Below are positions 1 through 6,634 of a stretch of DNA of 14,781 nucleotides, in pieces. Position 1 is the stretch's first letter; each line of letters begins with the position of its first letter. The notes below the pieces were generated by a model. It saw only the letters and a list, made by a program, of their open reading frames with translations, did not search any database and was not told the DNA's origin. Origin of the DNA: Sulfurivirga caldicuralii (lineage in GTDB: Bacteria; Pseudomonadota; Gammaproteobacteria; Thiomicrospirales; Thiomicrospiraceae); contig DQVN01000100.1 in NCBI GenBank assembly GCA_015661715.1, positions 1 through 14,781 on the forward strand, in the 5' to 3' direction. The translations under genes were made by a program, and so were the position numbers.

Positions 1-470
1 TGCGTATTGGAGGCGAAAAGGGCAAGCTGGCCGCAGCCATTACCTTATTGGGTGATTTGCTGAAAGGATTGCTGGCTTTGCTTATGGCACGGGCTGTCGG
101 TGTGGAAGGTTGGCAATTGGCTGTGGTGGGCATGGGCGCCTTTATCGGGCATCTGTATCCTATCTTTTTTGGTTTCCGCGGTGGAAAAGGGGTGGCCACC
201 TTTTTAGGTGTCCTGTTCGGTATGAATGGCTGGATGGGGGTGGTCTTTGCAGTAATCTGGCTGTTTGTGGCCAAAGTGCTGAAGATTTCTTCCCTTGCGG
301 CACTGGTTGCCAGTGCCCTGTCACCCTTGTATGTGTATTGGTTGTCAGGAGGAGATGGCCGTCTAACAGCGGTTGTAACCATTATGGCCATGCTCTTATG
401 GTGGCGTCATCGAAGCAATATCGCCCGCTTGTTGCGAGGGGAGGAGGCAACGCCGGTAGAGAAAGGTTAA
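1..470 (+). CDS. plsY: Acyl-phosphate glycerol-3-phosphate acyltransferase PlsY, 5'-truncated by window
   Basis: PlsY is an integral inner-membrane enzyme that transfers an acyl group from acyl-phosphate to glycerol-3-phosphate, the first step of phospholipid synthesis. The frame is open from base 3, so the true start lies left of the window. About 155 residues are visible, against roughly 200 for the family. The opening residues [18 protein letters not shown] match the family's glycine-rich cytoplasmic loop. A second loop, [13 protein letters not shown], is the other signature motif. Several hydrophobic membrane segments follow. The tail [11 protein letters not shown] is also typical. The stop codon overlaps the stop of convergent tsaD by a few bases, and plsY beside tsaD is a common gammaproteobacterial arrangement. 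Identification is from motifs I recognise. Confidence 0.95.
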   Translation, partial: RIGGEKGKLAAAITLLGDLLKGLLALLMARAVGVEGWQLAVVGMGAFIGHLYPIFFGFRGGKGVATFLGVLFGMNGWMGVVFAVIWLFVAKVLKISSLAALVASALSPLYVYWLSGGDGRLTAVVTIMAMLLWWRHRSNIARLLRGEEATPVEKG

Positions 471-1492
471 AGGGGCGGTAAGCTCTCCAATGGCCAGCGG
501 GCGCGGGCGGAAAAGTCCAAATCATTCTTCTGGCCCGCCAGCAACCGTTGTGCGCCGGCATAAGCAATCATGGCGCCATTGTCGGTGCAGAACTCCAGGC
601 GGGGGAAATAGGCTTGGCCGCCTGCGTCTTCGGCGACTGCCTGGAGACGGCGGCGGATGGTCGTGTTGGCAGAAACGCCACCGGATACCACTAGGCGATG
701 CCAGCCCGTTTGTTTTAATGTCCGTCGGCATTTAATGACTAGCGTATCTGCCACCGCTTCCTCAAAAGCCCGGCAGATATTGGCCTTGGTTTGCAGGTCA
801 TCATTTCCTGCCGCTTTTTCTTTTTCCCATGTGTTCAATACATAGGTCTTCAGACCGGAAAAGCTCATATCCAAACCTGGCCGATCAACCATGGGGCGGG
901 GGAAGCGATAGATGCCGCTTTGACCTTGTCTGGCCAGGCGCGACACTTCAGGCCCACCCGGGTAGCCTAAGCCCAGCAGTTTGGCGGTTTTGTCAAAGGC
1001 TTCGCCTGCGGCATCATCCAGGGTCTCACCGAGCACTTGGTAGCGTCCAATGCCTTCAACTGCTACGATCATGGTGTGCCCGCCGGAAACCAGCAGGGCC
1101 ACGAATGGAAAAGAGGGTGGGTTTTCTTCTAGCATGGGGGCTAAAAGGTGGCCTTCCATGTGGTGAACGCCGATGGCCGGGATATGCAGCGCATAGGCAA
1201 GGGCGCGGGCCACGCCAGCACCCACCAGCAGGGCCCCCAACAGACCAGGTCCGGCGGTCCAGGCGATACCCTCCAGATCAGCCAGTTTACGGTTGGCTGT
1301 TTTGAAAACTTGCTGAATCAGGGGAATGACGCGTTGGACATGGTCCCGCGAGGCCAGCTCGGGGACGACCCCGCCATATTCCGCATGCAGGGCCACTTGA
1401 CTGTAGAGCGCATGGCTCAATAGACCGGCCTGCGTATCGTAGAGCGCCACGCCGGTTTCATCGCAGGAGGATTCAATTCCCAGTATGAGCAT
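467..1492 (-). CDS. tsaD: tRNA N6-adenosine threonylcarbamoyltransferase TsaD (Kae1/Gcp family)
   Basis: TsaD transfers the threonylcarbamoyl group from TC-AMP to A37 of ANN-decoding tRNAs to form t6A, working with TsaB and TsaE. The protein is full length (341 residues from ATG). It opens with [18 protein letters not shown], the ASKHA-fold start of the family. It has the metal-binding [10 protein letters not shown] motif, the [10 protein letters not shown] phosphate-binding loop and a late [16 protein letters not shown] motif. I prefer the ATG at 1492 because it gives the usual N-terminus. A GTG three codons upstream (1501) would add MPI. Neither start has a clear Shine-Dalgarno sequence. 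The gene is convergent with plsY, tails overlapping by about 4 bases, and divergent from rpsU. Its own promoter was not identifiable. Confidence 0.96.
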   Translation of the reverse strand: MLILGIESSCDETGVALYDTQAGLLSHALYSQVALHAEYGGVVPELASRDHVQRVIPLIQQVFKTANRKLADLEGIAWTAGPGLLGALLVGAGVARALAYALHIPAIGVHHMEGHLLAPMLEENPPSFPFVALLVSGGHTMIVAVEGIGRYQVLGETLDDAAGEAFDKTAKLLGLGYPGGPEVSRLARQGQSGIYRFPRPMVDRPGLDMSFSGLKTYVLNTWEKEKAAGNDDLQTKANICRAFEEAVADTLVIKCRRTLKQTGWHRLVVSGGVSANTTIRRRLQAVAEDAGGQAYFPRLEFCTDNGAMIAYAGAQRLLAGQKNDLDFSARARWPLESLPPL

Positions 1493-1533
1493 AATGGGCA
1501 CTTGCCAAGTGGGTGAAAGACACGCATTTTAAC

Positions 1534-1563
1534 TTGCAAGGCGGGCTGCGTCACCTTTATAAT
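1534..1563 (+). promoter_or_regulatory. Sigma70-type promoter of the rpsU unit
   Basis: TTGCAA at 1534-1539 and a perfect TATAAT at 1558-1563 are separated by 18 bases. This predicts a transcript start near 1570, about 35 bases before the rpsU ATG. It is the best consensus promoter in the core half of the window and lies in the tsaD-rpsU divergent gap, where the macromolecular synthesis operon is known to start. It is assigned from sequence only. Confidence 0.7.
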
Positions 1564-1604
1564 TCCCGTTTTCCTTCAAACTGAATTGAGAGAGAAGCCG
1601 AATT

Positions 1605-1826
1605 ATGCCAGTAGTCAAGATTCGTGAAACTGAACCATTTGATGTCGCTCTGCGTCGTTTCAAGCGTGCCTGTGAAAAGGCGGGCATTATTGCTGAGGCG
1701 CGCCGTCGTGAATACTATGAAAAGCCTACTTGGGCGCGTAAGCGCAAAAAGGCTGCTGCGATTAAGCGCTTGGCCAAGCGCTTGGCCCGTGAGCGTCGCC
1801 GTATGATGCAGAACCGCCGTCACTGA
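1605..1826 (+). CDS. rpsU: 30S ribosomal protein bS21
   Basis: Small, very basic ribosomal protein of the 30S platform, needed for efficient initiation on natural mRNAs. The 73 residues begin [20 protein letters not shown] and continue with the family's [19 protein letters not shown] core and a Lys/Arg-rich helical tail, colinear with E. coli bS21 (71 residues). The start ATG is preceded by a purine-rich GAGAGAGAAG stretch. It is the first gene of the rpsU-yqeY-dnaG-rpoD unit and lies 12 bases before yqeY. Confidence 0.97.
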   Translation: MPVVKIRETEPFDVALRRFKRACEKAGIIAEARRREYYEKPTWARKRKKAAAIKRLAKRLARERRRMMQNRRH

Positions 1827-1838
1827 TTTGGATGTTCC

Positions 1839-2288
1839 ATGTCTGATCTGAAAGCCCGTCTGACTGAAGAGATGAAGGCCTGCATGAAGGCAGGCGATAA
1901 AAAGCGGTTGAGTGTGATCCGTAGTATGCTGGCGGCTATTAAACAGGTTGAAGTAGATCGCCAAAAACAGCTCACTGATGAGGAGATCATCGCTGTCCTG
2001 GATAAACAGGTTAAACAGCGTCGTGATTCCATTGCGCAGTATACGAGCGCGGGGCGTGATGAGCTGGCAGCGCAGGAGCGTTATGAGATGGAAGTGATTC
2101 AGGCGTTCCTGCCTCAACCCTTGTCAGAAAGCGAAATCGCTGAGTTGATTGATGCGGCGATTGCAGAAGTCGGTGCGTCAGGAATGCAGGATATGGGGAG
2201 GGTAATGGGGGTGCTCAAGCCAAAGATGCAGGGGCGTGCCGATATGGCTGAAGTGAGCAAGCAAGTGCGTGCTAAATTGATGAGCTGA
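1839..2288 (+). CDS. yqeY: GatB/YqeY domain protein
   Basis: Stand-alone member of the GatB/YqeY family (149 residues, the usual length). The fold resembles the tail domain of GatB, the amidotransferase subunit that acts on mischarged Glu-tRNA(Gln), so a tRNA-related role is suspected, but the function of the free-standing protein is not settled. Recognisable features are the amphipathic N-terminus MSDLKARLTEEMKACMKAGD, the RLSVIRSMLAAIKQ helix, the YEMEVIQAFLPQPLSE motif and a C-terminal DMGRVMGVLKPKMQGRADM segment. It sits 12 bases after rpsU and is followed by a hairpin terminator. Insertion of yqeY between rpsU and dnaG is common in proteobacteria other than the enterics. Confidence 0.93.
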   Translation: MSDLKARLTEEMKACMKAGDKKRLSVIRSMLAAIKQVEVDRQKQLTDEEIIAVLDKQVKQRRDSIAQYTSAGRDELAAQERYEMEVIQAFLPQPLSESEIAELIDAAIAEVGASGMQDMGRVMGVLKPKMQGRADMAEVSKQVRAKLMS

Positions 2289-2317
2289 GCGCATCACCCT
2301 GACTGTATTACCCTCGC

Positions 2318-2323
2318 TATAAT
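2318..2323 (+). promoter_or_regulatory. Possible -10 element of an internal dnaG promoter
   Basis: A perfect TATAAT lies in the yqeY-dnaG gap, two bases before the terminator hairpin. No convincing -35 hexamer is present at 16-18 bases upstream, and no TG extension precedes it. A transcript from here would begin inside the hairpin stem and therefore escape termination, which would make it a plausible way to express dnaG independently. Support is weak. Confidence 0.3.
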
Positions 2324-2324
2324 G

Positions 2325-2357
2325 AAAGGCCCGCTAAGAAGCGGGTCTTTCTGTTTT
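2325..2357 (+). terminator. Rho-independent (attenuating) terminator between yqeY and dnaG
   Basis: The arms AAAGGCCCGCT (2325-2335) and AGCGGGTCTTT (2340-2350) pair over 11 positions with one G-U wobble around an AAGA loop. They are followed by a T-rich run, CTGTTTTT. An internal terminator just ahead of dnaG is a known property of the enteric rpsU-dnaG-rpoD operon, where it keeps primase levels far below ribosomal protein levels. This hairpin is in the equivalent place. Confidence 0.75.
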
Positions 2358-2368
2358 TAGAGGCGGGT

Positions 2369-4099
2369 ATGGGCAAGGGCACGATTCCAAAGGATTTCAT
2401 TGAACAACTGCTGGCGCAGACGGACATCGTTCAAGTGATCAACCAGCGAGTGCCGCTAAAAAAAGCGGGCAAAAATTATGTGGCCTGCTGCCCGTTCCAC
2501 AAGGAAAAAACGCCCTCATTCAATGTCAATCCGTTTAAGCAGTTTTATCACTGTTTTGGTTGTGGCGCCAGCGGTGACGCCATCCGTTTTTTACAGGAAT
2601 ATGATGGGCTGAGTTTTACTGATGCTGTGGAAGCCTTAGCACAGCAGGCAGGGTTGACGGTGCCGTATCGGCAACTGACCCCGCAGCAGCGTCAGCAACA
2701 GGAAAAACAGGCCACTTTATATGAGGTGTTAGCGCAAGCGGCGCGTTTTTATCGCCTTCAACTGCGCGATCATCCGCAAGCAGAAGTGGCTAAGGCGTAT
2801 TTGAAGCATAGGGGGCTGACCAGTCAAATAGCCAAGACCTATTACTTAGGGTATGCCCCACCGGGATGGGACAGTTTGCGTGCCGTGTTTCACCCTATGT
2901 CTCAGTACGAGCCCTTGTTGATCGAGGCAGGGTTGAGAGTGCCTAAAGCGGAACACTCGGGGAGCTATGATCGTTTTCGCAACCGCATTATCTTTCCGAT
3001 CCGGGATGTGCGGGGACAGGTGGTTGGGTTCGGTGGACGGGTGCTTGCAGATGGGGACAAGCCTAAGTACCTGAACTCGCCGGAAAACCCGCTTTTCCAT
3101 AAATCTCAGGTGTTATATGGTCTTTACGAGCTGCTACAGCGGCGTGATCGGTATGATCACATTATCGTGGTTGAAGGCTATATGGATGTGATCGCTTTGG
3201 CGCAACATGGTTTTGGCAATGTGGTTGCCACTTTGGGAACAGCAGTTACGGCCGCGCATCTGGATCAACTCTATCGCCATGTGGATCGTCTCGTGTTTAG
3301 TTTTGATGGGGATGCAGCGGGTTTGCAAGCAGCCTGGAAGGCGGTGGCGCTACTGCTACCCAATCTTACTGAGCATCAAAGTGCGCAGTTTTTACTCTTG
3401 CCGACCGGGGAGGATCCGGATTCCTTGGTGCGTCAACAGGGGGCTGAGGCTTTGCGGCAACGGATTGCCCAGGCGCCTATGTTAGTAGAATTTGTTATTC
3501 AACAGTTGCAGGCGCAGTTGGCGGTGCCTTTGAGTGAACAGGAGGGGCGCCGCCACTTTTTGGCGGCGGTGACACCCTGGCTGAAGTTGGCGCGTGGCTG
3601 GTATCAAGCGGCTTTGTTGGAGCAAGCCGCTGGCTTGTTGGGGCTGCGTCCCTGGCAATTGGCCAGGCAGTTAGATATCTATGTACCGTTGGCGAGCAAT
3701 ACGCCCGCTCGGCTCTCCTCACAAAGCAAGGCGCCCCCTGTGCTGACGTTGGCGCATCGTATTGTGCGCCATCTGTTGTATGCACCCCAGTGGGCGGCTG
3801 AGTTGTTTTCCGACAAGGATCTGCCTTATCTGCGTCAACTGGAGGATGCGGGTGGGCCTTTGCTGGCTCAAGTGGTGGAGGCCTTATTGCAGGGCGAAGA
3901 TGTCGAACAAATTGAGGCGCAACTGCAAGCCCAAGGCCAGCAGTTGGTATTACAGGCGTTGCGGCAACTGCCGTTGCCGGAGAGTGAGGCGATGCGGCGT
4001 GCAGAGTTTGAAGGGCTGCTTCAGCGTTTACTGGAGCAACACGCGTTGGCTCACACCCAAGATCTCAAGACATTGATGGCATTGAAAAAGCCCAGATAA
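2369..4099 (+). CDS. dnaG: DNA primase DnaG
   Basis: Primase makes the RNA primers for the replication fork and contacts DnaB helicase through its C-terminus. The 576 residues are full length. The N-terminal CHC2 zinc-binding domain is intact, with C41, H44, C62 and C65 in CPFHKEKTPSF...YHCFGCG. The catalytic core has the YDRFRNRIIFPI motif near 200-211. The TOPRIM domain carries E269 in VVEGYMDVIAL and the SFDGDAAG acidic motif at 311-318, which bind catalytic metal. The Gln/Leu-rich C-terminal third is the poorly conserved helicase-binding region. The ATG follows AGAGGCGGG at good spacing. It lies directly downstream of the attenuating terminator and 174 bases before rpoD. Confidence 0.97.
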   Translation: MGKGTIPKDFIEQLLAQTDIVQVINQRVPLKKAGKNYVACCPFHKEKTPSFNVNPFKQFYHCFGCGASGDAIRFLQEYDGLSFTDAVEALAQQAGLTVPYRQLTPQQRQQQEKQATLYEVLAQAARFYRLQLRDHPQAEVAKAYLKHRGLTSQIAKTYYLGYAPPGWDSLRAVFHPMSQYEPLLIEAGLRVPKAEHSGSYDRFRNRIIFPIRDVRGQVVGFGGRVLADGDKPKYLNSPENPLFHKSQVLYGLYELLQRRDRYDHIIVVEGYMDVIALAQHGFGNVVATLGTAVTAAHLDQLYRHVDRLVFSFDGDAAGLQAAWKAVALLLPNLTEHQSAQFLLLPTGEDPDSLVRQQGAEALRQRIAQAPMLVEFVIQQLQAQLAVPLSEQEGRRHFLAAVTPWLKLARGWYQAALLEQAAGLLGLRPWQLARQLDIYVPLASNTPARLSSQSKAPPVLTLAHRIVRHLLYAPQWAAELFSDKDLPYLRQLEDAGGPLLAQVVEALLQGEDVEQIEAQLQAQGQQLVLQALRQLPLPESEAMRRAEFEGLLQRLLEQHALAHTQDLKTLMALKKPR

Positions 4100-4143
4100 A
4101 TCTTATTGTTAGGGTAGTATCAGGCGATAAAAGGGGGTGGGTG

Positions 4144-4152
4144 TGGTATACT
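4144..4152 (+). promoter_or_regulatory. Extended -10 promoter for rpoD
   Basis: TGG followed by TATACT (4144-4152) forms an extended -10 element in the dnaG-rpoD gap. The -35 position (about 4124-4129) is poor, as is usual with extended -10 promoters. Initiation near 4159 would give a leader of about 115 bases before the rpoD ATG. Confidence 0.5.
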
Positions 4153-4158
4153 ATATAG

Positions 4159-4273
4159 TTTCCCGGTTAAAAGTATGCGCTGAAGGTCCGAGCCGACCCC
4201 GCGCCCGCTGTGTAGCAAAACCGGTGCCGGGACCGGAATCTACTCCAATAGGATAAGAGGCTCAAACAGATCT
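4159..4273 (+). promoter_or_regulatory. GC-rich structured 5' leader of rpoD
   Basis: The leader contains several short complementary blocks that cannot all pair at once. CCGGTT at 4163-4168 can pair with AACCGG at 4219-4224. TCCCGG at 4161-4166 can pair with CCGGGA at 4227-4232. CCGGT at 4221-4225 can form a local hairpin with ACCGG at 4232-4236. GGTCC at 4185-4189 matches GGACC at 4230-4234. Such overlapping options are compatible with post-transcriptional control, but I match it to no known riboswitch or leader family. The region ends with AGGATAAGAGG, a possible ribosome binding site set back from the ATG. Confidence 0.35.
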
Positions 4274-6061
4274 ATGGCACAAGCGACAACAAGGCAAGAA
4301 CGCAAGCAACAACTGATCGACTTGATTGATCGGGCGAAAGAACTGGGCTATCTCACCTACTCCGATGTGAATGATGTGATGCCGGATGATGCGGAGGAAG
4401 ATCAGGTCAATCAGGTCATCACCATTCTGAAAGACTTTGGTATTCCGTTCTTTGACAGTACACCGGATCCGGATGAGTTGCTGACGGTCGAAGGGGGTAC
4501 TTTTGATGAAAAGGCTGCTGAAGCAGCCATGATTGCTCTCTCTGAAGTGGACTCCGAATTCGGTCGCACCACTGATCCCGTGCGAATGTATATGCGTGAA
4601 ATGGGGTCTGTAGAGCTGTTGAGCCGTAAAGGTGAGATCGAAATTGCCAAGCGCATTGAAGCATCTCAGCGAGAGATGATGAGTGGTTTGGCACGCTATC
4701 CCCTGTTGGCAGAGCGGATTCTGCAAGCTTTCGAGCGCATGGATGAAGGGGAAGGCAAAGTTGCGGATGTAATCCAAGGTTTTCTGCGTCCGGAAGACTT
4801 TGAAGAGATTCCTGATGAGAAGCTCAATCCGGACATTGATACAGCTGAGCCAAAAGAGGGTATTGATCCGAAAGAGCTGAAAGCCTTTATTGATAAATTG
4901 CGCAAATTGCATGAAGCGGCTGTCAAAGCAGAAGCGAAATACGGGGCAGATGACCCCAAGGCGAAGAAAAAACGCGAAGCGGTGGTGGAACTGCTAAAAA
5001 TGGCCAAGCTCACGCCCACCTTTACCAATGCGTTATTGCAAGAACTCAAAGAGAAAATTAGCCAGATCCGTCAGTATGAGCGTATGATTTTGGAATTGGT
5101 GGTGAACCAATCGGGTGTGCCACGGGCCACGTTTCTGGAGATCTATGTGGGCAATGAGATCAACCGGGAACTGGTTGATCTGCTGATAGCGGCTTCTCCG
5201 GCAACTCGCAACCAGCTTGAAACGCATCGCGCGGATATTATGCGCGCGCAAAAGCGGCTCAAGATGATTGAAAGTCAGATGCCGATTAGTCACTTTAAGG
5301 CGCTGTATAAGGATATCACCAAAGCGGAAAACCGGATGCGTGCGGCCAAGAGGGAAATGGTGGAAGCCAACCTGCGCCTGGTGATCTCCATTGCCAAGAA
5401 GTACACCAATCGTGGCTTGCAGTTCCTAGATCTGATTCAGGAAGGAAATATCGGCTTGATGAAGGCGGTGGATAAGTTTGAATACCGCCGTGGCTATAAG
5501 TTTTCCACTTATGCCACCTGGTGGATTCGTCAGGCTATCACTCGCTCCATTGCCGATCAGGCGCGGACAATCCGTATTCCGGTGCATATGATTGAGACAA
5601 TCAACAAGCTCAACCGAGTGCAGCGGGTGTTGATTCAAAAGCTGGGGCGTGAGCCCACACCGGAAGAATTGGCCGAAGAGATGGAAATGCCGGAAGATAA
5701 GATCCGCAAGGTGATGAAGATCGCCAAAGAGCCTATTTCGATGGAGACGCCAGTGGGCGATGATGAAGACTCCTCTCTGGGCGATTTTATTGAAGACACC
5801 AATATTCCCAATCCGGCAGAGATGGCGGACCGCGAAAGCATGGCCGAAACCGTACATGCCATGCTCGACTCCTTGTCGCCCCGGGAAGCCAAAGTGCTAC
5901 GGATGCGTTTCGGTATCGATATGAATACGGATCATACGCTGGAAGAAGTGGGCAAACAATTTGATGTTACCCGGGAGCGCATCCGTCAGATTGAAGCCAA
6001 AGCATTGCGTAAATTGCGCCATCCGTCCCGTGCGGATCGACTGAAAAGCTTTTTGGAGTGA
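4274..6061 (+). CDS. rpoD: RNA polymerase housekeeping sigma factor RpoD (sigma70)
   Basis: Primary sigma factor directing RNA polymerase to -35/-10 promoters. At 595 residues it is a normal group 1 sigma. It has region 1.1 at the N-terminus ([20 protein letters not shown]), region 1.2 beginning at [11 protein letters not shown], and a gammaproteobacterial-type non-conserved insert with acidic and lysine-rich stretches. Regions 2.1-2.4 include [20 protein letters not shown] and the -10-recognising [20 protein letters not shown]. Region 3 follows as [13 protein letters not shown]. The region 4.2 helix-turn-helix, [20 protein letters not shown], ends at [13 protein letters not shown]. It is the last protein gene of the macromolecular synthesis unit and is followed after 4-5 bases by a terminator. 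Confidence 0.98.
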   Translation: MAQATTRQERKQQLIDLIDRAKELGYLTYSDVNDVMPDDAEEDQVNQVITILKDFGIPFFDSTPDPDELLTVEGGTFDEKAAEAAMIALSEVDSEFGRTTDPVRMYMREMGSVELLSRKGEIEIAKRIEASQREMMSGLARYPLLAERILQAFERMDEGEGKVADVIQGFLRPEDFEEIPDEKLNPDIDTAEPKEGIDPKELKAFIDKLRKLHEAAVKAEAKYGADDPKAKKKREAVVELLKMAKLTPTFTNALLQELKEKISQIRQYERMILELVVNQSGVPRATFLEIYVGNEINRELVDLLIAASPATRNQLETHRADIMRAQKRLKMIESQMPISHFKALYKDITKAENRMRAAKREMVEANLRLVISIAKKYTNRGLQFLDLIQEGNIGLMKAVDKFEYRRGYKFSTYATWWIRQAITRSIADQARTIRIPVHMIETINKLNRVQRVLIQKLGREPTPEELAEEMEMPEDKIRKVMKIAKEPISMETPVGDDEDSSLGDFIEDTNIPNPAEMADRESMAETVHAMLDSLSPREAKVLRMRFGIDMNTDHTLEEVGKQFDVTRERIRQIEAKALRKLRHPSRADRLKSFLE

Positions 6062-6064
6062 GAG

Positions 6065-6091
6065 AAAGGCCCGCACCTGCGGGCTTTTTTC
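6065..6091 (+). terminator. Rho-independent terminator after rpoD
   Basis: The stem GCCCGC (6069-6074) / GCGGGC (6079-6084), extended by an AAA-TTT base, closes an ACCT loop and runs into six Ts. It begins four bases after the rpoD stop. Immediately afterwards, TATAAT at 6092-6097 could be the -10 of the tRNA promoter, although no -35 is recognisable because it would fall inside the hairpin. Confidence 0.85.
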
Positions 6092-6115
6092 TATAATATG
6101 CCCATTCTATGACCC

Positions 6116-6191
6116 GCCCCCTTAGCTCAGCGGTTAGAGCTGCCGACTCATAATCGGTAGGTCGCTGGTTCGAATCCAGCAGGGGGCACCA
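6116..6191 (+). tRNA. ileX: tRNA-Ile2 (anticodon CAU, lysidine-type)
   Basis: A complete 76-base cloverleaf. The acceptor stem is GCCCCCT / AGGGGGC. The D stem is GCTC / GAGC. The anticodon stem GCCGA / TCGGT carries loop CTCATAA. The variable loop is AGGTC, the T stem is GCTGG / CCAGC with loop TTCGAAT, and discriminator A plus CCA are encoded. The anticodon CAU could mean Met or Ile2. The body closely matches the E. coli minor isoleucine tRNA ileX as I remember it (CCCCTTAGCTCAG and GGTCGCTGGTTC segments), and E. coli ileX also lies near rpoD. This is the species whose C34 is converted to lysidine by TilS to read AUA. The elongator-Met reading is the alternative. Confidence 0.85.
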
Positions 6192-6206
6192 CTTTTCTGT
6201 TTTACC

Positions 6207-6277
6207 CCGTTCTATGCCATCTCAAAAACCCTTGTAAAACCTGGGTTTACGCCTGTTTACCGTTCCATGCCGTCTCA
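6207..6277 (+). repeat. Pair of 18-base direct repeats just downstream of the tRNA
   Basis: CCGTTCTATGCCATCTCA at 6207-6224 recurs as CCGTTCCATGCCGTCTCA at 6260-6277, with two mismatches and 53 bases between starts. Both follow a TTTA-containing lead-in. Repeats of this kind directly behind a tRNA 3' end resemble the arm-type binding sites left beside integrase attachment sites. No integrase gene is present, so the assignment as an attachment-site remnant is inference. The rest of 6278-6328 shows nothing recognisable. Confidence 0.45.
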
Positions 6278-6328
6278 TGGAATACCGTCGAATGTTATGA
6301 TCTTAGGACTCCACTAAGTACTCCAAAC

Positions 6329-6450
6329 TGACCTTCCCCCAATCTTTACACTACCTCCAAGGTTAGACAAAAACATCTTAGGCCACCTTAAACCTGGCGG
6401 CAAACTCCGCTGGCGGTATGTAGCCAGGTTTAAGGTGGCGTAAGATGCTC
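6329..6450 (-). mobile_element. Terminal remnant of an IS3-family insertion sequence
   Basis: Read on the minus strand, 6425-6378 encodes GYIPPAEFAARFKVA followed by TAA. This matches the usual C-terminal end of IS3-family OrfB transposases (LGY-x-x-PAEFA... type). About 49 bases beyond that stop, the sequence TGACCTTCCCCCAA (from 6329 on the plus strand) resembles an IS3-family terminal inverted repeat starting with TGA. The spacing between the transposase stop and the element end fits. Upstream of the Gly codon the frame soon meets a TAG (near 6449) and no other transposase sequence is visible. The element is therefore a decayed, rearranged end fragment with no function left. Confidence 0.55.
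6374..6447 (+). repeat. 25-base inverted repeat overlapping the IS remnant
   Basis: The left arm 6374-6398 and right arm 6423-6447 are reverse complements over 25 positions with a single mismatch, separated by 24 bases. The core of the arms is CCACCTTAAACCTGG / CCAGGTTTAAGGTGG. The left arm includes the transposase stop codon and last codons, so the right arm looks like an inverted copy of the element's end. As DNA it could extrude a cruciform. As RNA it would form a long hairpin, but it has no T run after it. Confidence 0.85.
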
Positions 6451-6634
6451 TAATATCGCCATGAAAGTGTGTAGGTGTGGGTGATGCTTAGGCGAGACTA
6501 TATGAAGAAAGTCTAATGCATAGATTATTATAAATCCATTGCATCGGGCATTTTGATTTGTAATATGGTGATAACTTTATTAGTATGGTTCGTGAATTTA
6601 ATCCAACTCCACTAAAGGTAAGGAGCGTTTAACT
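6448..6634 (+). promoter_or_regulatory. Upstream region and presumed promoter of the carboxysome operon
   Basis: This AT-rich stretch leads into cbbL. A weak candidate promoter is TTGATT at 6553-6558 with TTTATT at 6576-6581 (17-base spacer). An alternative is TTGCAT at 6539-6544 with TAATAT at 6561-6566 (16-base spacer). The cbbL ribosome binding site AAGGAG (6619-6624) is strong and well placed. No divergent cbbR gene is present, and I could not identify a convincing CbbR-type operator (TNA-N7-TNA) with certainty. Bases 6448-6530 show nothing else recognisable. Confidence 0.35.

Noticed and set aside
1557..2117. Long minus-strand open frame opposite rpsU and yqeY
   Set aside because: It lies wholly antisense to two well-supported genes, has no recognisable motif and no ribosome binding site. 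It is a codon-bias shadow.
4159..4240. Cobalamin riboswitch in the rpoD leader
   Set aside because: A segment near 4192-4212 (GCCGACCCCGC...CTGTG) faintly recalls the B12-box region, but the surrounding conserved elements are missing and rpoD is not a B12-linked gene.
4262..4912. 216-codon minus-strand open frame opposite the start of rpoD
   Set aside because: It is antisense to conserved sigma70 regions 1.1-2, with a composition typical of reverse-complement coding and no family resemblance.
6116..6191. Initiator or elongator tRNA-Met
   Set aside because: The anticodon is CAU, but the first acceptor pair is G-C, unlike initiator, and the body resembles the minor Ile tRNA far more than elongator Met. 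The call stays slightly open.
6374..6447. Rho-independent terminator for the tRNA transcript
   Set aside because: The arms are long and paired, but no T run follows either side, and the loop carries IS transposase codons.
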